Position numbers and translations under genes: made by a program. The notes beneath the pieces were generated by a model that did no database searches, had not been told where the DNA came from, and was given only the letters and a program-made list of their open reading frames with translations. 64,000 bases of DNA from Proteles cristata cristata (lineage: Eukaryota > Chordata > Mammalia > Carnivora > Hyaenidae). The stretch's first letter is position 1. Each line of letters opens with the position of its first letter. Location: positions 1,278,285 through 1,342,284 of the forward strand of contig JAESUZ010003107.1 in assembly GCA_017311185.1 (NCBI GenBank), given 5' to 3'. This document shows positions 11,913 to 23,838 of the stretch, piece after piece.

Positions 11913-12473
11913 GTCTTATGTAGAAGTTAAAATATTCTGTACCTAACAACTGGTGGATTGAGATAGCAAGTAAGTTTTTTTCATGATGATACTTTGTGGG
12001 TTTTTTTTTTTTAGTATAGTTGACATTCCATTAGTTTCCAGGGTGCAATAGAGTGATTTGACAAGTTTATACCCTATGCTATGCTCATCACAAGTGTAGC
12101 TACCATCTATCACCAAACAATGCTATTATATTGACTATATTTCTTACGCTGTGCTTTTTATTCATGTGACTAACTCATGCCATAAGTGGAAGCCTGTATC
12201 TCCCCTCACCCATTTTGCCCATTCTCCAACCACTTCCTTTTTATCCACTGTCCATTTATTTTCTGTATTTATAGGTCTGATTCTGGTTTTGTTTTGTTTT
12301 GTGTTTTGCTTATTTACTCATTTGTTGTTAGATTCCACATATGAATAAAATTCTATGGCATTTGTCTTCCTCAGTCTGACTTATTTCACTTACCATAATA
12401 CTCTAGGTCTGTTCATGTTATTGCAGTGGCAAGATCTCATCCTTTTTTTATGGCTGAGTAATATTCCATTGTG

Positions 12474-12476
<3 letters not shown>

Positions 12477-12537
<61 letters not shown>
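12477..12537 (+). repeat. (TA)n microsatellite inside the L1
   Basis: About 30 uninterrupted AT units lie exactly where L1 sequence reads ATTCCATTGTG...TATATA. The element's own short TA run has expanded. Confidence 0.97.
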
Positions 12538-12541
<4 letters not shown>

Positions 12542-14301
12542 CACATTGCCACATCTTCCTAATATGTCTATTGATGGACACTTAGGTTCCTTTCATATCT
12601 TGGCTATTGTAAATAATGCTGCCATAAGCATAAGGTGCATGCATCTTTTCAAATTAGTGTCTTTGTTTTCTTTGAGCAGATACCCATTAGTGGAATTATT
12701 GATTCATGTGGTATTCCTATTTTTAATTTTTTGTGGAACCTTCATACTGTTTTCCACAGTGGCTGTAACAATTTTTACTCCCGTCAGCAGTGTATGAGGG
12801 TTTCTTTTACTCCGTATCTTTGCCAGTGCTTATTATTTCTTGTCTTGTTAATTTTAGCCATTCTAATGAGTATGAGGTGATGTCTCTTATGGTTTTGATT
12901 TGCATTTCCCTGATTATTAGTGATGTTGAGCATTTTTTTGGTGTATGTATTTACTATCTATATGTCTTATTTGGAAAAATGTCTATTCAGGTCCTCTGCC
13001 ATTTTTTAAATTGGATTGTTTGTGTTTTTTTGGTGTTGAGTTGTAGAAGTTCTTTATATATTTTGGATATTTACCCTTTATTGGATAAATCATTTGCAAA
13101 TATCTTCTCCCATTCAGTAGGTCTCCTTTTATATTGTTGATGGCTTCCTTTGCTGTACAAAAGCTTTTTATTTGGTAGTCCCAGTCGTTTACTTTTGCTT
13201 TTGTTTCCCTTGCCTTAGGAGACGTATTTAGAAAAATGTTCCTGTGGCTGATGTCAGAGAAATTACTGCCTGTGCTCTCTTTTAGGATTTTTATGGTTTC
13301 AAGTCTCACATTTAGGTCTTAAATCCATTTGAGTTTATTTTTGTGTATGGGGTTAAGAAGTGGTCTAGTTTCTTTTGCATGTTTGCATGTCCAGTTTTCC
13401 CCAGTGCTGTTTATTGAAGAAACTATCTTTTTCCCATTTTATATTGTTTGCCTCCTTTGTCATAAATTAATTGACCATATAATCAGGTATTTATTTCTGG
13501 TATCCCTATTCTGTTCCCTTGATCCATATGTCTGTTTTTGTGTCAATACTATACTGTTTTGATTACTGCAGCTTTGTGTAGTATATCTTGAAACCTGGGA
13601 GTATAATACCTCCAGCTTTTTTTGTTTGTTTGTTTTCCCTCAAGATTGCTTTGGCTATTGGGGATCTTTTGAGATTCCATACAAATTTTAGTAGTATTTG
13701 TTTGAGTTCTGTGAAAAATGCTTGGTATTTTGGTATTTTGTTAAGAACTGCATTGAATCTGTAGATTGATTTGGGTAATGTGAACATTTTAACAATATGA
13801 ATTATTATCCATGAGCATGGAATATCTTTTCAATTGTGTCATCTTCAGTTATTTCCATCAGTGTTCTATAATTTTCAGAGTACAGGTCTTTCACTTCTTT
13901 GGTTAAGTTTATCTCTAGGTATTTTATTCTTTCTGATACAATTATAAATGGTCTTGTTTTCTTAATTTCTCATTCTGCTACTTTGTTGTTGGTGGATAGA
14001 AATATTAATTTCTAGGTATTAATTTCATATCCTTTAACTTTGCTGAATTCATTTATTACTTCCAGTAGTATTTTGGTAGGGTCTTCAGAATCTCCTATAT
14101 TTAGTGTCATGTCCTCATCTGTGTAACCTCTTTACCAATATAGATGCCTCTTCTTTCTTTTTCTTGTCTGATTGCTGTGGCTTGGGCTTCTAGTACTGTG
14201 TTGAATAAAAGAGGGGAGTATGGACAAAATCTTTGTCTTGTTCATGATCTTAGAGGAAAAGCTCGTAGTTTTTAACCATTGAGTATGATTTTAGCTGTAG
14301 G

Positions 14302-14319
14302 GTGTGTGTGTGTGTGTGT
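14302..14319 (+). repeat. (GT)n microsatellite
   Basis: Nine GT units within the L1, followed by ACATACATAC. Confidence 0.95.
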
Positions 14320-16027
14320 ACATACATACTCTAACCCTATTTTGTTGAGACTTTATCATTAATGGATGTTAGGTTTTGTCAAATGCTCTGCAACTATTGA
14401 GATGATCATGTGATTTTTATCCTTCATTTTATTGATGGTAGTGTATCATGTTGGTTTTTTGTGAATATTCAGCCATCTTTGCATTTCTGTAATAAATCCC
14501 CCTTGATTCTGGTGAATATTTATAATCTGTTGTTGTATGTGGTTTGCTAATATTTTGTTGAGGATTTTTGCATCTGTGTTCAAGAATGTTGGCCTGTAGT
14601 TTTTGTGTTTTTTTTGTGGTGTCTTTGTCTGATTTTGGTGTCAGGGTAATGCTGTCTTTGTAGAATATACTTGGACATTTTTCTTCTTCTATTTTTTGGA
14701 ATAGTTTGAGGAGAACAGGTATTAACTATTTTCTGAATGTGAATCTATCTAGGCCAGAAGTTTAATTATTTTGATAGTTTTTGATTAGTGATTCAGTTTC
14801 TTTATAATCATTTTCTTCAGATTTTCTTTTTCTTCCTGTTTAGTTTTAGAAGATTGTGTATTTCTAGAAATTTATGTGTTTCATCTTTCCATTTCTTCTA
14901 GATTGTCTTATTTGTTGGCATATAATTTTTCATAGTATTGTCTTATAATTCTTTGTATTTCTCTAGTTTTAGTTGTTACTCCTCTCTCATTTCTGATTTT
15001 ATTTATTAGGATCTTTTTTTTTTCTTTATGAGTCTGGCTAAGGATGTATCTATCCATTATATTTGTATTTTCAAAGAACCAGCTCTTGGGTTCATTGACT
15101 TTTTTTTTTTTTCCTACTGTGGAATTTAGTCTCTGTGTAATTTATTTTTGCTCTGATCTCTATTATTCCTTTTTTCTACTCACCTTTGGCTTTGCTTGTT
15201 CTTCTATTTCCTTTAGGTGTAAGGTTAGGTTCTTTATTTGAGCTCTTTCTTCTTTCTTGAGATAGCCCCTTATCATTATGTATTTTCCTCTTAGAACTAC
15301 TTTCACTGTATTCCAAACATTTTGGATCATTTGTGTTTTCATTTTCATTTGTCTCCATGTATTTTTTAAATTTTATTCTTTGGTTTCCTTTGGCCCATTA
15401 GTTGTTAGGATCATATTGTTTAGCCTCCATATGTTTGTGTTGTTTCCATTTTTTTCCTTGTGTTTTACTTTTGGTTTCATACCATTGCGATTGGAAAAGG
15501 TAATATGGTTTCAGTCTTCTTAAAGTTATTGAGGTTTGTTTTGTGGCCTAATATGTGATCTATTCTGGAGACGTTCCAAGTGCATTTAAAAAGAGTGTGT
15601 ATTCTGTTGTTTTTAGATGGAATATTCTCTATAAATCTGTTATGTCCATCTGGTCCTCTGTGTCATTCAAAGACACTTTCCTTTGTTGATTTTCTGCCTG
15701 GATAATTTATCCATTGATGTAAGTGGTGTGTTAAAGTCCTCTAATATTATTGAATTACCATCAGTTTCTCCCTTTATGTTCATTAATATTTGCTTTAGGT
15801 GCTCCAGGTTAAGTATATAGATATTTATAATTGTTATATCCTCATGTTGGATTGACCCCTTTATCATTATGTAATGCCCTTCTTTGTCTCTTTTTACATT
15901 CTTTGTTTTAAAGTCTACTTTGTTTGATATAAGTATTGCTATGCTGGCTTTCCCCCCAGCTCCCACGTATATTTGCATGGTAGATGTTTTCCCATCCCTT
16001 CACTTTCAGTCTGTAAGTATCTTTATT

Positions 16028-16221
16028 AGTATTATGTTTATTTACTTCGAAAGAGAATGAGTGGGGGAGAAGCAGACAGAGAGGGAGAGAGAGAGTCCCA
16101 AGTAGGCTCTGCACTGTCAGCACAGAGCCTGTAGGTCTTGATCCTACAAACCATGAGATCATGGCCTGAGCCTAAATCAAGAGTCAGATGCTTAAATGAC
16201 TGAGCCACCTAGGTGCCTCCC
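16028..16221 (-). mobile_element. Felid-type SINE nested in the L1
   Basis: A minus copy ending GCCACCTAGGTGCCTCCC. L1 sequence resumes on both sides, and the short duplication GTATCTTT is seen at the left (before ATTAGTATT) and right (after CTCTAT). The insertion postdates the L1 and splits its endonuclease region. Confidence 0.92.
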
Positions 16222-16287
16222 CTCTATGTATCTTTAAATCTGAGGTGAGTCTCTTGTAAGCAGCACATAGATGGGTCCTGTTTTCTT

Positions 16288-16352
16288 TATAGATTCTGTC
16301 ATCCTGTCATCCAAATTGATTGGACAAATAGATTCTGTCATCCAAATTGATT
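16288..16352 (+). repeat. ~40-bp imperfect tandem duplication in L1
   Basis: ATAGATTCTGTCATCC occurs at about 16289 and again at about 16328, each followed by a CCAAATTGATT block. This is a local duplication within L1 sequence. Confidence 0.8.
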
Positions 16353-17215
16353 TGAGAATTTAGGCCATTTACATTTAAAGTAATTGTTGATAGATATTGC
16401 CATTTTATTAATTGTTTTCTGGCTGTTTTTGTAATTCTTGTCTATTCCTTCTTGCTTTCCTTCTTTGTGATTGATGAGTTTCAGTAGTCTTATATTGGCT
16501 TTCTTTTTCTTTATTTTTTTGTGTATCTATTATAGAACTTAGGTTTGTGGTTATCATGAGATTCATATATAACATCCTACTAATTAAATATCAGTCTACA
16601 TTAATTTAGTGGTCATTTAAGTTCAAACACATTCTTTAAAAAAAAACACAAAAAGAAACAAACACCTTTTCTTTTCCTTTTTCCCCTTTATTTTACTCTC
16701 CCTTCCATGTTTTATGTATATGTGATCATATTTTACATCTTTTTATTCATAATTTTCTTATGTCTACTTATGGCCATTTCTTTCCTACTTAAAGAGATCC
16801 CTTTAATACTTCTTATAAGACTCTTATCTTCTGTTTGGGAAACTCTTTATCTTTTCTTTAAATTTAAATGATATCCTTGCCAGGCAGAGTATTCTTGCTT
16901 GTAGGTTTTTTTCCTTTTAGCACTTTGAATATGTCATGCCACTCCCTTCTGGCCTACAAAGTTCCTGCTGAAAAATCAGCTAATAGTGTTATAGGTTTTC
17001 CCTTGTAGGTAACTTTGTTTCTCTCTTCACAACTAACTTTTATTCAGTGGAAATTCAAGATCTGTTTTTTCATGTCCACCTATTTGCAAGAGACTAATTC
17101 ACTTAATTAATGCAGGGGATGTTTATTGAATTTTTGCCATGGACTATATTAGGCATTTTGGAGAATACAAGATAATTTCACTCAAGATACTTTTATTTAA
17201 AATGCTTATTATAAG

Positions 17216-17360
17216 AGGCATCTGAGTGGCTCAGTCGGTTAAGTGTCTGACTCGATCTCAGCTCAGGTTTTAAGTTTAGAGTCTTCATTCAGTACAATCT
17301 GCAAGTTGGGCTTCATACTGGGCATGGACCCACCTAAAAATAAATAAATAAAAGTAAAAT
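17216..17360 (+). mobile_element. Older, shorter carnivore SINE with target duplication
   Basis: A plus copy of about 145 bp with head AGGCATCTGAGTGGCTCAG and tail TAAATAAATAAA. It lacks the long CT-rich region of the young felid copies. Duplications AAAATGCTTATTATAAG (17199-17215) and AAAATGCTTATTATGAG (17361-17377) differ at one base. Confidence 0.93.
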
Positions 17361-17508
17361 AAAATGCTTATTATGAGTAGGAAAGGTGACCTATGAGTAA
17401 GTGCTGAAGTATACCTAGAAGTGGTTCAGAAAATTGGCTTATTTGAGCTCAGTTAATCTTACATTTTGTAACAAATTGCACAAGCCATGTGTTTTTGTTC
17501 TTGAACAG

Positions 17509-17567
17509 GTTTCTGCATGTTTGTGCTGAGCTTGGTGAAGAAACATTATCGTCTGCAGTTTTATATG
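17509..17567 (+). CDS. CDS1: CDS1 coding exon, residues ~194-213
   Basis: This 59-bp exon completes Gly194 and encodes FCMFVLSLVKKHYRLQFYM, the end of one membrane helix followed by a basic loop. The acceptor is TTGAACAG|GT. The donor is ATG|GTCTGT, which lacks the usual A at +3 and so is weaker than the other donors in this gene. The exon length is not a multiple of three, so skipping it would shift the frame. The reading is certain because both neighbours join in phase. Confidence 0.94.
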
Positions 17568-19255
17568 GTCTGTATTAACTATTATTCTGCAATCACTGTA
17601 TATAATGAAAACACCTTTAATTTTCTTTCTTTAGTGAGAAAATCTAATCTTCTAGTTGGTGTTTTGCCTAATGTGAAGGGGCATTTCAGTTTTGGCTGAC
17701 TATTAAACACAAAAGGTTAAGTTGTAGAATTTTTGAAGATTTAAAAATTTTAACTGTTTTCAAAGTTTCCAAAAACTCTTTCTTTGAATATTTTCAAAGG
17801 CTATAAAATTAAAATCAAGTACTTGAAGCATGTTCATTTGAACATTTTAATAAATTTGAACATTTAATAATATTTGAACATTTAGTAAGCCTGGAAAACA
17901 TATACCATGTTTTTCTATAGGAAGTAGCTATGTTTATTTGCTCTTAGCCTGAGCATAAAACGAACAGAACATATATTTTCTTGGTAACTGTGGTTAGTCA
18001 CACAGTTGTTTGCATAATTCTTTTTGCCCTGTGGTGTTCTTCTCACTGTACCATTGAACTATTTCAGGGTTTGATGAAATTTATCACTGTGTATGATGAA
18101 TGTTTCTTATTTTCTTAAAAGCTGGCTAATTATAAGATTGTAAAATGCAAAATATATAAATCCATGAATTTATGTATTAGTAAGGCTTATTTTGGATTTG
18201 GATATATTTCCTATTCTTTATGCTTTGCTTTTCTCCATTAAGACCTTTCGTTGAACATCATCACTGGGAAACTAGTATTTCTTACATTTCTAATTTCTGG
18301 AGATCTTGAGAGGAGATTAAAATTCTCCATGAAAATCTAGAAATCATCAAGACACGTTAGAAATAATAGAATGTCCTATGAAAATATAAATGGTGCCTAT
18401 TGGAAAAATTAAATATACATTTTGAAGCAACCAGGATAAAAGAGAATTGGATCTTTTATACAGATAAAAAACTAAACAAAACAACTTACATTATTTGCCA
18501 AAATGGAAAATAGGTTTATTATGAATAAATCAAAATCTTAAGAATTATGAACATTTTATAAAATTCTAATCAAAATTGTGAGACAAATGTATAAAACATT
18601 AGTTCTATATTCATATTCTCCTTGTACTGATGATGCTAAAAATTACTAAGGTGACATTTCTCAGGCTAGATGGACTTGGTGAAACACACAAGTCTTTGAA
18701 AATCTGAACTTGAATACTGTCATTGAATAATGCTGTGAAGACAAACTTTCAAAAATGAAAACCTGGCCTTTAAGGGTAATTGGTCCCTGCTGGTTTGAAT
18801 TATTTGAACAGAAATAACTCTTTATGGGAAAAAGTTACAATAATGAGCTCTGAAAGAAAAATAGCTTTTAGCATTTTTTAATAACTTCAGAATGCAGAGT
18901 AAAATGTTTCTAAATTCTGTACCAACCACCATAACTTTCTCATTATCATTTTAATCTAATGATTCAAGATTACTGTATATTTTGTATATGTTTTTAAATT
19001 TGGTGTATCTCAGTATTGTCAGCATTCCATTTGTGTATAAATTAAGATTACTTTGTTAAATGTCCTCATGGCTTTTAGGTTCCAGTAGGCACCAAAATGA
19101 ATATAATTTACTAACAGCATTTATTTTGTATGACCCTGTCTTACAAAATTTGACTGAAAGTCATGCTAGAAATTTGTGTTTCAAAATTGCTATTGCTCCA
19201 GGGCTGCACGGATGCATTGTGCTCACTAATTGTTGTGTTGTTGGGCTATTAACAG
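17568..19255 (+). other. CDS1: CDS1 intron, no repeat recognised
   Basis: A phase-0 intron of 1.7 kb. I see AT-rich sequence with no SINE, no recognisable L1 and no open frame resembling a known protein. Confidence 0.75.
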
Positions 19256-19338
19256 TTCGCATGGACTCATGTCACTTTACTGATAACAGTCACTCAGTCA
19301 CATCTTGTCATCCAAAATCTGTTTGAAGGCATGATATG
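19256..19338 (+). CDS. CDS1: CDS1 coding exon, residues ~214-241
   Basis: This 83-bp exon encodes FAWTHVTLLITVTQSHLVIQ and then NLFEGMI, a membrane segment and loop of phosphatidate cytidylyltransferase. It ends with two bases of Trp241. The acceptor is ATTAACAG|TTC and the donor TATG|GTAAGG. The phase joins the exons on both sides without change. Confidence 0.95.
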
Positions 19339-20564
19339 GTAAGGGAAGAGTATTATGCTGCTTTGTATTTATGTCCTAGCCTTATTAAAGCTCTTTCAGA
19401 TTGGACAGTGTCTTGCAGATTTCTACTAAAATGTACTCTCTGTTGTTGCTCTGTGTCATTAAAATATCTTCCTGAGTTTTGCTTACCACTTGACCCTGAA
19501 GTCAAACGATTTGTTAACAACTTGAAAACCCTTTGTATTCGGGTTTCAAATAGAATGCAGGAAGTCCTCATAAAAGCTCCCACAATTAATTACATTTTCG
19601 GGTGTTACTACACCTTAATGTGGCTTTTTACAAAGCACACATAGACTTTAAAAAGAGTATATTATTTTTGTGGAATGCAAAAAGTACATTTGCTGACATG
19701 CTTGTCAGCAAACTGCTGGCAGTGTATTTCTCTGGGTGCAAGTTGGGTAGATTTTACTCCGCCTTTATACAGGAGTGGTGTCCCGATTTTAGATGGAGTT
19801 ACTTGCTGAATAGCAGTGCCTTGCAGGTTCAGAAAGCATTTTTTGTTTGTTTAAATTCTGAAAGTCACTAGTTAAAAATCAGAGTGGAGAAAAACTTATG
19901 CTTTAAGAAATATGACCATTTTTTCCCCACATTCTTTTTAAGCCCATTAATTAAAATCTTTTACAGTTGATAGGTTTGATGTGAAGATAAAACCCTTCAC
20001 AGCTCTGTGTTTTGTTTATACTGAGGTGTGTGTATAAATATAATCGGACTTTTAATTGATGGGAAGCAGTTACTGAAATTAATAGGTTTTGTACAATTAC
20101 TAGGTTTTAATGTAAAATTGATTATTATTCCTGAGAAAGAATTTTTATTAAGAGCTTGGTATAAATTTATGAAGATTATACTGTGTCTAAACAGGTGACT
20201 CATTTCCATTTTGACAAACTGCTTTTTAAATTCTTTGTTCTATTATAACTTGTTCCTCATAAAACTAAAATTTGGAAGTCCATAGCTATAGAAATGGATT
20301 GCTTAATATTAAAATTAGATTGATTAATATTTTCCTTAGCAATATACTCCTGGTATGTTTATTTATAGATTTTGCTCTGCTGAATTGCTTAATGGGCAAA
20401 TTTACTTGATACTTATTGTCTGTACTAATGTTTTGGCAAGTGTTATGTTCTGGATGAGGCTGCAGTGTAATCCAAGGGGCTGTTGCATTGGTTCAGTCTG
20501 AGTCATTTACCTGTATAAATGTTTGCCACTTAATCATATAGTCTTTTATCTGATTTTCTTTAAG
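19339..20564 (+). other. CDS1: CDS1 intron, no repeat recognised
   Basis: A phase-2 intron of 1.2 kb. No SINE or L1 is seen. Short open frames here (for example 19336-19644 and 19602-19871) resemble nothing I know. Confidence 0.75.
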
Positions 20565-20652
20565 GTTCCTTGTTCCAATATCAAGTGTTATTTGCAATGA
20601 CATAACTGCTTACCTTTTTGGATTTTTTTTTGGGAGGACTCCATTAATTAAG
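20565..20652 (+). CDS. CDS1: CDS1 coding exon, residues ~241-270: conserved NDITAY segment
   Basis: This 88-bp exon completes Trp241 and encodes a hydrophobic stretch ([10 protein letters not shown]), then [19 protein letters not shown]. The NDxxAYxxGxxxGR pattern is strongly conserved in the CdsA/CDS family (bacterial CdsA has ADSGAY at this place). Its aspartate belongs to the metal-binding active-site region; that role is family knowledge. The acceptor is TTTAAG|GTTC and the donor TTAAG|GTAATG. Confidence 0.95.
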
Positions 20653-23080
20653 GTAATGGAACAACATCACAAGCAAGCCATTACCATAAGCTTAAATATT
20701 AGCCACTGTAGAAAATTTCCAACAGTTTGGTGCTGTTGCACATTTTCATTTCTGAGGTGCTTTGATTTTCCTTAGCAGTGTTTAACAGCCATAGTGTAGA
20801 GGCAGTAAGCCATGTTTCCCGGTCATCCCATCTGGATTCTTCATCAGGTATCCTGTTGCCTCCTCAGTAAGGACCTGTCTCTATCACTTGTCCTCTCCCT
20901 TGTGAAGATGGCTCATTTCATCTTGTCTGTTTTCTTTCAGTTAGCTATAGCACAGTTCTTCTTTCCTCATTCCCCAGCAACCCTACAAACAAGCCTTTCC
21001 TAGACTCTGCTCTCCCCTTAAATTGTATCCTCTATCACCTCCTTTACCAAATTAAAAAAAGAAATGTTACACTTAATGACTTTCACATACTGCTGTCCAT
21101 TTGTAAGACTTTTACACCCAAGCTCATTTTGAAAAAGTTCGAGGGCCTACAATAAAATACTGATAATGCATACAGTAAGGGAAGATTAAGATAATGGAAA
21201 GGAAAATACACATGAAAAGACCATGTTGTTTTGCCTTAGATTTGGTTCTGCTTACATTCAGTGGGGGCAAAGAAAGAAATGAATAAAGTTATATAATTCT
21301 TATTTTGGGGAAGAAAGAAAGAAACTGATTCCTCATGGAAAAATAGACATTTTACTAGAACTGATTACCTTTAAACAAACTTCTCATGTTAGAGCTTTAG
21401 ATAAGATTCACCCCATTCAGATATTGGGCAAAGCCTTTAATAATATTCTCACAAATATGTTAGTTGGCTATTCTGATGTTACTATATGAAGGCAGTTTGG
21501 AGGGACTGAGACAATTGTGCAGATGCAAAAGCCTTTTTTTTTTAAGAATGATACAAGAGTAGTTTAATTGTTCCCAGAGGAACACATGGAATTGCCTGTC
21601 CTTTAAAAAAAATCTTCCATAAATCCTTCCTCCCTAGAGGAGTCCAGCAGCATACAGAGTTAGGCAGAGCTGTAGGGATATTGGCAAGCAACGTATATAT
21701 ATTTTAAAAGTTTCTAAAGCTGCTGAAACATCAGAGCAAGTGATTAAATATTCAAGCCTTTTGTACCAGATAAGTTGTTGGCTTAGGAAGCCTTCTGAGA
21801 GGCTGTAATGATTGTAGAAGAATCTTACTGATTTTGAACATAGATTTCTAGTGAATTTACCAGGTTGGATTAGTTGTATAATATACCCATATGTAATTAA
21901 GCAAGTTAACCCTTAAATCAATTTGATATAGGTCAATTTAATTTGAGAAGTTATCTTTAAAATAATCAAGAGGCACTTTTGAATTCGAGTCAACTCCTAC
22001 TTCATGACAATAATACTGAATTATCCTAGTAAATGGTGTCTGTCAGTCTCTGTGGCAGAATTGTTATCAGATTTGTCAAGATAACTATTAACACTTTCGC
22101 TTTGGGTTTTATGAACATCATTAGGACAAGAGGTCTATAAAGAGATCATATAGATTAGTCTGTCACCTGTTTCTGTTTGCAGAAACTTCTCTCTGATATT
22201 TATTTGGCTTCTGTCCCCACCCATCCACTGAAAGGGTCATCACAGAGGCCAACAGTTATCTCCTGATGACCAGATCCCCATACATCAGTCTATATCATAT
22301 AGGGTACCTCAGGCAATTAGAGCTGTCCACTCCCAAATCTTTTCTTCCTGTCACTGCGTCACTGATTTCCAAAATTTCCTCGAGATTTCTCTGCCTGAAA
22401 GCCCCATTGACTGAGAAACAATAGCCGGAATCTGAAACAGTATCTATTATTAGAAGCACAACATGTTCCTTTCTTCATGGAGACAGACATAGATTGTGAC
22501 CCAAGGGAAAAGGGTATGTGAATACTTGTGGGGCAAATACTGTATCTGGAGTGTTTTGCCATTTCAGAAAGAGGTCTGTTGAATGCATGGCATTTTTAAG
22601 AATATATGAAAATCTCATGTGCTGCAATGTCCATGTTTTGTTTTACTCATTCTGGTTTTTGTCAGTAGTAGGTCAATACAGACCATATGTACTTGGAATG
22701 AATATATCTCATCCTTATTGCAAGAACCACCCTATTTTGGGGGTTTATATAAGCATAAAAGTCATGGGATGATGATTTCAATATAGAGTTCATAGTTATT
22801 TGGGAAAGAAAAAAATAAATTGAGATTATTTATACAGAAATATATATTCACAGTATGTCAAATGTTTGAGGGTCTAAAATGTGTTAGATATTACTAGAGA
22901 AATTTATACAAATAAATCAGGATCATGGAATGAAGGAAAAAGGTTTGCAAAGCATTCCATCAAGAAAAAATTAAGGAGAGCTGTATAAGGTATTATGGGA
23001 ATTCATCGGAAAAAGTTTGCATATGTATTTGTGTGTTTTGTGAGTGTAGTAACTTTTTAATTTTATTTGGCCTTTTTTAG
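20653..23080 (+). other. CDS1: CDS1 intron, repeat-poor
   Basis: A phase-0 intron of 2.4 kb. No SINE, L1 or microsatellite is visible, unlike most of the window. I see no coding exon in it. Confidence 0.75.
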
Positions 23081-23149
23081 TTGTCTCCTAAAAAGACTTG
23101 GGAAGGATTCATTGGTGGTTTCTTTTCCACTGTCGTCTTTGGATTCATT
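23081..23149 (+). CDS. CDS1: CDS1 coding exon, residues ~271-293: SPKKTWEGF motif
   Basis: This 69-bp exon encodes [13 protein letters not shown], then [18 protein letters not shown] is a family hallmark (bacterial CdsA reads SPGKTWQG), close to the cytidine nucleotide and metal site. The rest is a membrane helix. The acceptor is CTTTTTTAG|TTG and the donor TTCATT|GTGAGT. Both junctions are phase 0. Confidence 0.95.
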
Positions 23150-23339
23150 GTGAGTTTTACTGAAATGTTTATTTTATTTATATTTTGAAAAATGATGGCA
23201 AATTTATCAATTTATTTTAAACCTAAAAAAATTGAACCACAAAATGCTAATAATGTATTTATTGAAACCCACTAAATAGAACCAATTCTGTACCACAGTA
23301 GTTCTCATCATGGCTTCATATCAGAATTACCTGGGGAGA

Positions 23340-23496
23340 GGGCTGCCTGAGTTACTCCACTGGTTAAGTGTCTGACTCTTGATTTTGGCTCAGGTCATGA
23401 TCTCAGGGTTTTGAGATCTTCCCTGCATCAGGCTCCCTGTTGGATGTAGAACCTGCTTAAAATTCTTTCTCTCCCTCTGCCCACATCCTCTCTCTC
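23340..23496 (+). mobile_element. Carnivore SINE, plus, inside the MER5A-like element
   Basis: A diverged plus copy beginning GGCTGCCTGAGTTACTCCA, with TTGGCTCAGGTCATGATCTC and a CT-rich end running into an AGAT array. Confidence 0.9.
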
Positions 23497-23536
<40 letters not shown>

Positions 23537-23554
23537 GGATACTAGATAGATAGA
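23497..23554 (+). repeat. (AGAT)n microsatellite
   Basis: About 14 AGAT units with one interrupted unit (GGATACT). It sits where the A-tail of the upstream SINE should be. Confidence 0.96.
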
Positions 23555-23783
23555 GGCACCTGGGTGGCTCAGTTAGTTAAGCATCCAACGTCAGCAGCTT
23601 AGGTCATAATCTTGTGGTTCATGAGTTCAAGCCATGTGTCGGGCTCTTTGCTGACTGCTCAGAGCCTTAAGCCTTCTTCAGATTGTCTGTCTTCCTCTCT
23701 GTCTGCCCCTCCCCTTCTTGTGCTCTGTCTCTGTCTCTTTCTTAAAAATAAACACTTTTTAAAAACCTTTAAAAATAAGTATA
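23555..23783 (+). mobile_element. Felid-type SINE, plus
   Basis: It starts GGCACCTGGGTGGCTCAG directly after the AGAT array. It has the usual B-box area and CT-rich segment, and its A-rich tail runs into a CATA array. Confidence 0.93.
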
Positions 23784-23838
23784 TACATACATACATACAT
23801 ACATACATACATACATACATACATACATACATACATAC
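23784..23838 (+). repeat. (CATA)n microsatellite
   Basis: About 14 perfect ACAT units extend the A-tail of the upstream SINE. Confidence 0.97.

Larger units (their letters stand above)
12001..17020 (-). mobile_element. L1 retrotransposon, ~5 kb, minus strand, dead
   Basis: The T-run at 12001-12012 is the A-tail. The 3' UTR follows to about 12400, then decayed ORF2 in reverse. Recognisable ORF2 pieces in correct order include the C-terminal part (12983-13309, with [12 protein letters not shown]), the segment with [14 protein letters not shown] and [13 protein letters not shown] (13563-13787), and the endonuclease with RDKEGHYIMIKGSIQ and DFNTPLTSMDKLSRQKINK (15667-15978). The part beyond 16220 continues upstream of the endonuclease to about 17020, where the similarity fades. 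Frameshifts and stops throughout rule out activity. A SINE at 16028 interrupts it. The right boundary is approximate. Confidence 0.93.
2906..17508 (+). other. CDS1: CDS1 intron, 14.6 kb
   Basis: A GT-AG intron in phase 1. It contains SINEs, two MIR-like elements, an ancient repeat at 6.1-6.75 kb, a 49-bp tandem duplication at 9061, and an L1 of about 5 kb in the second half. The stretches 4110-6110, 7280-9060 and 9980-11690 show no gene, exon or repeat I can name with confidence, apart from a few low-complexity tracts. Confidence 0.85.

Noticed and set aside
12355..12797. Open frames rich in Ile-Tyr repeats on both strands
   Set aside because: They are translations of the (TA)n microsatellite and surrounding L1 sequence.
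23497..23838. Regularly spaced repeats that might suggest a CRISPR-like array
   Set aside because: They are plain AGAT and CATA microsatellites; the host is a mammal and there are no spacers or cas genes.
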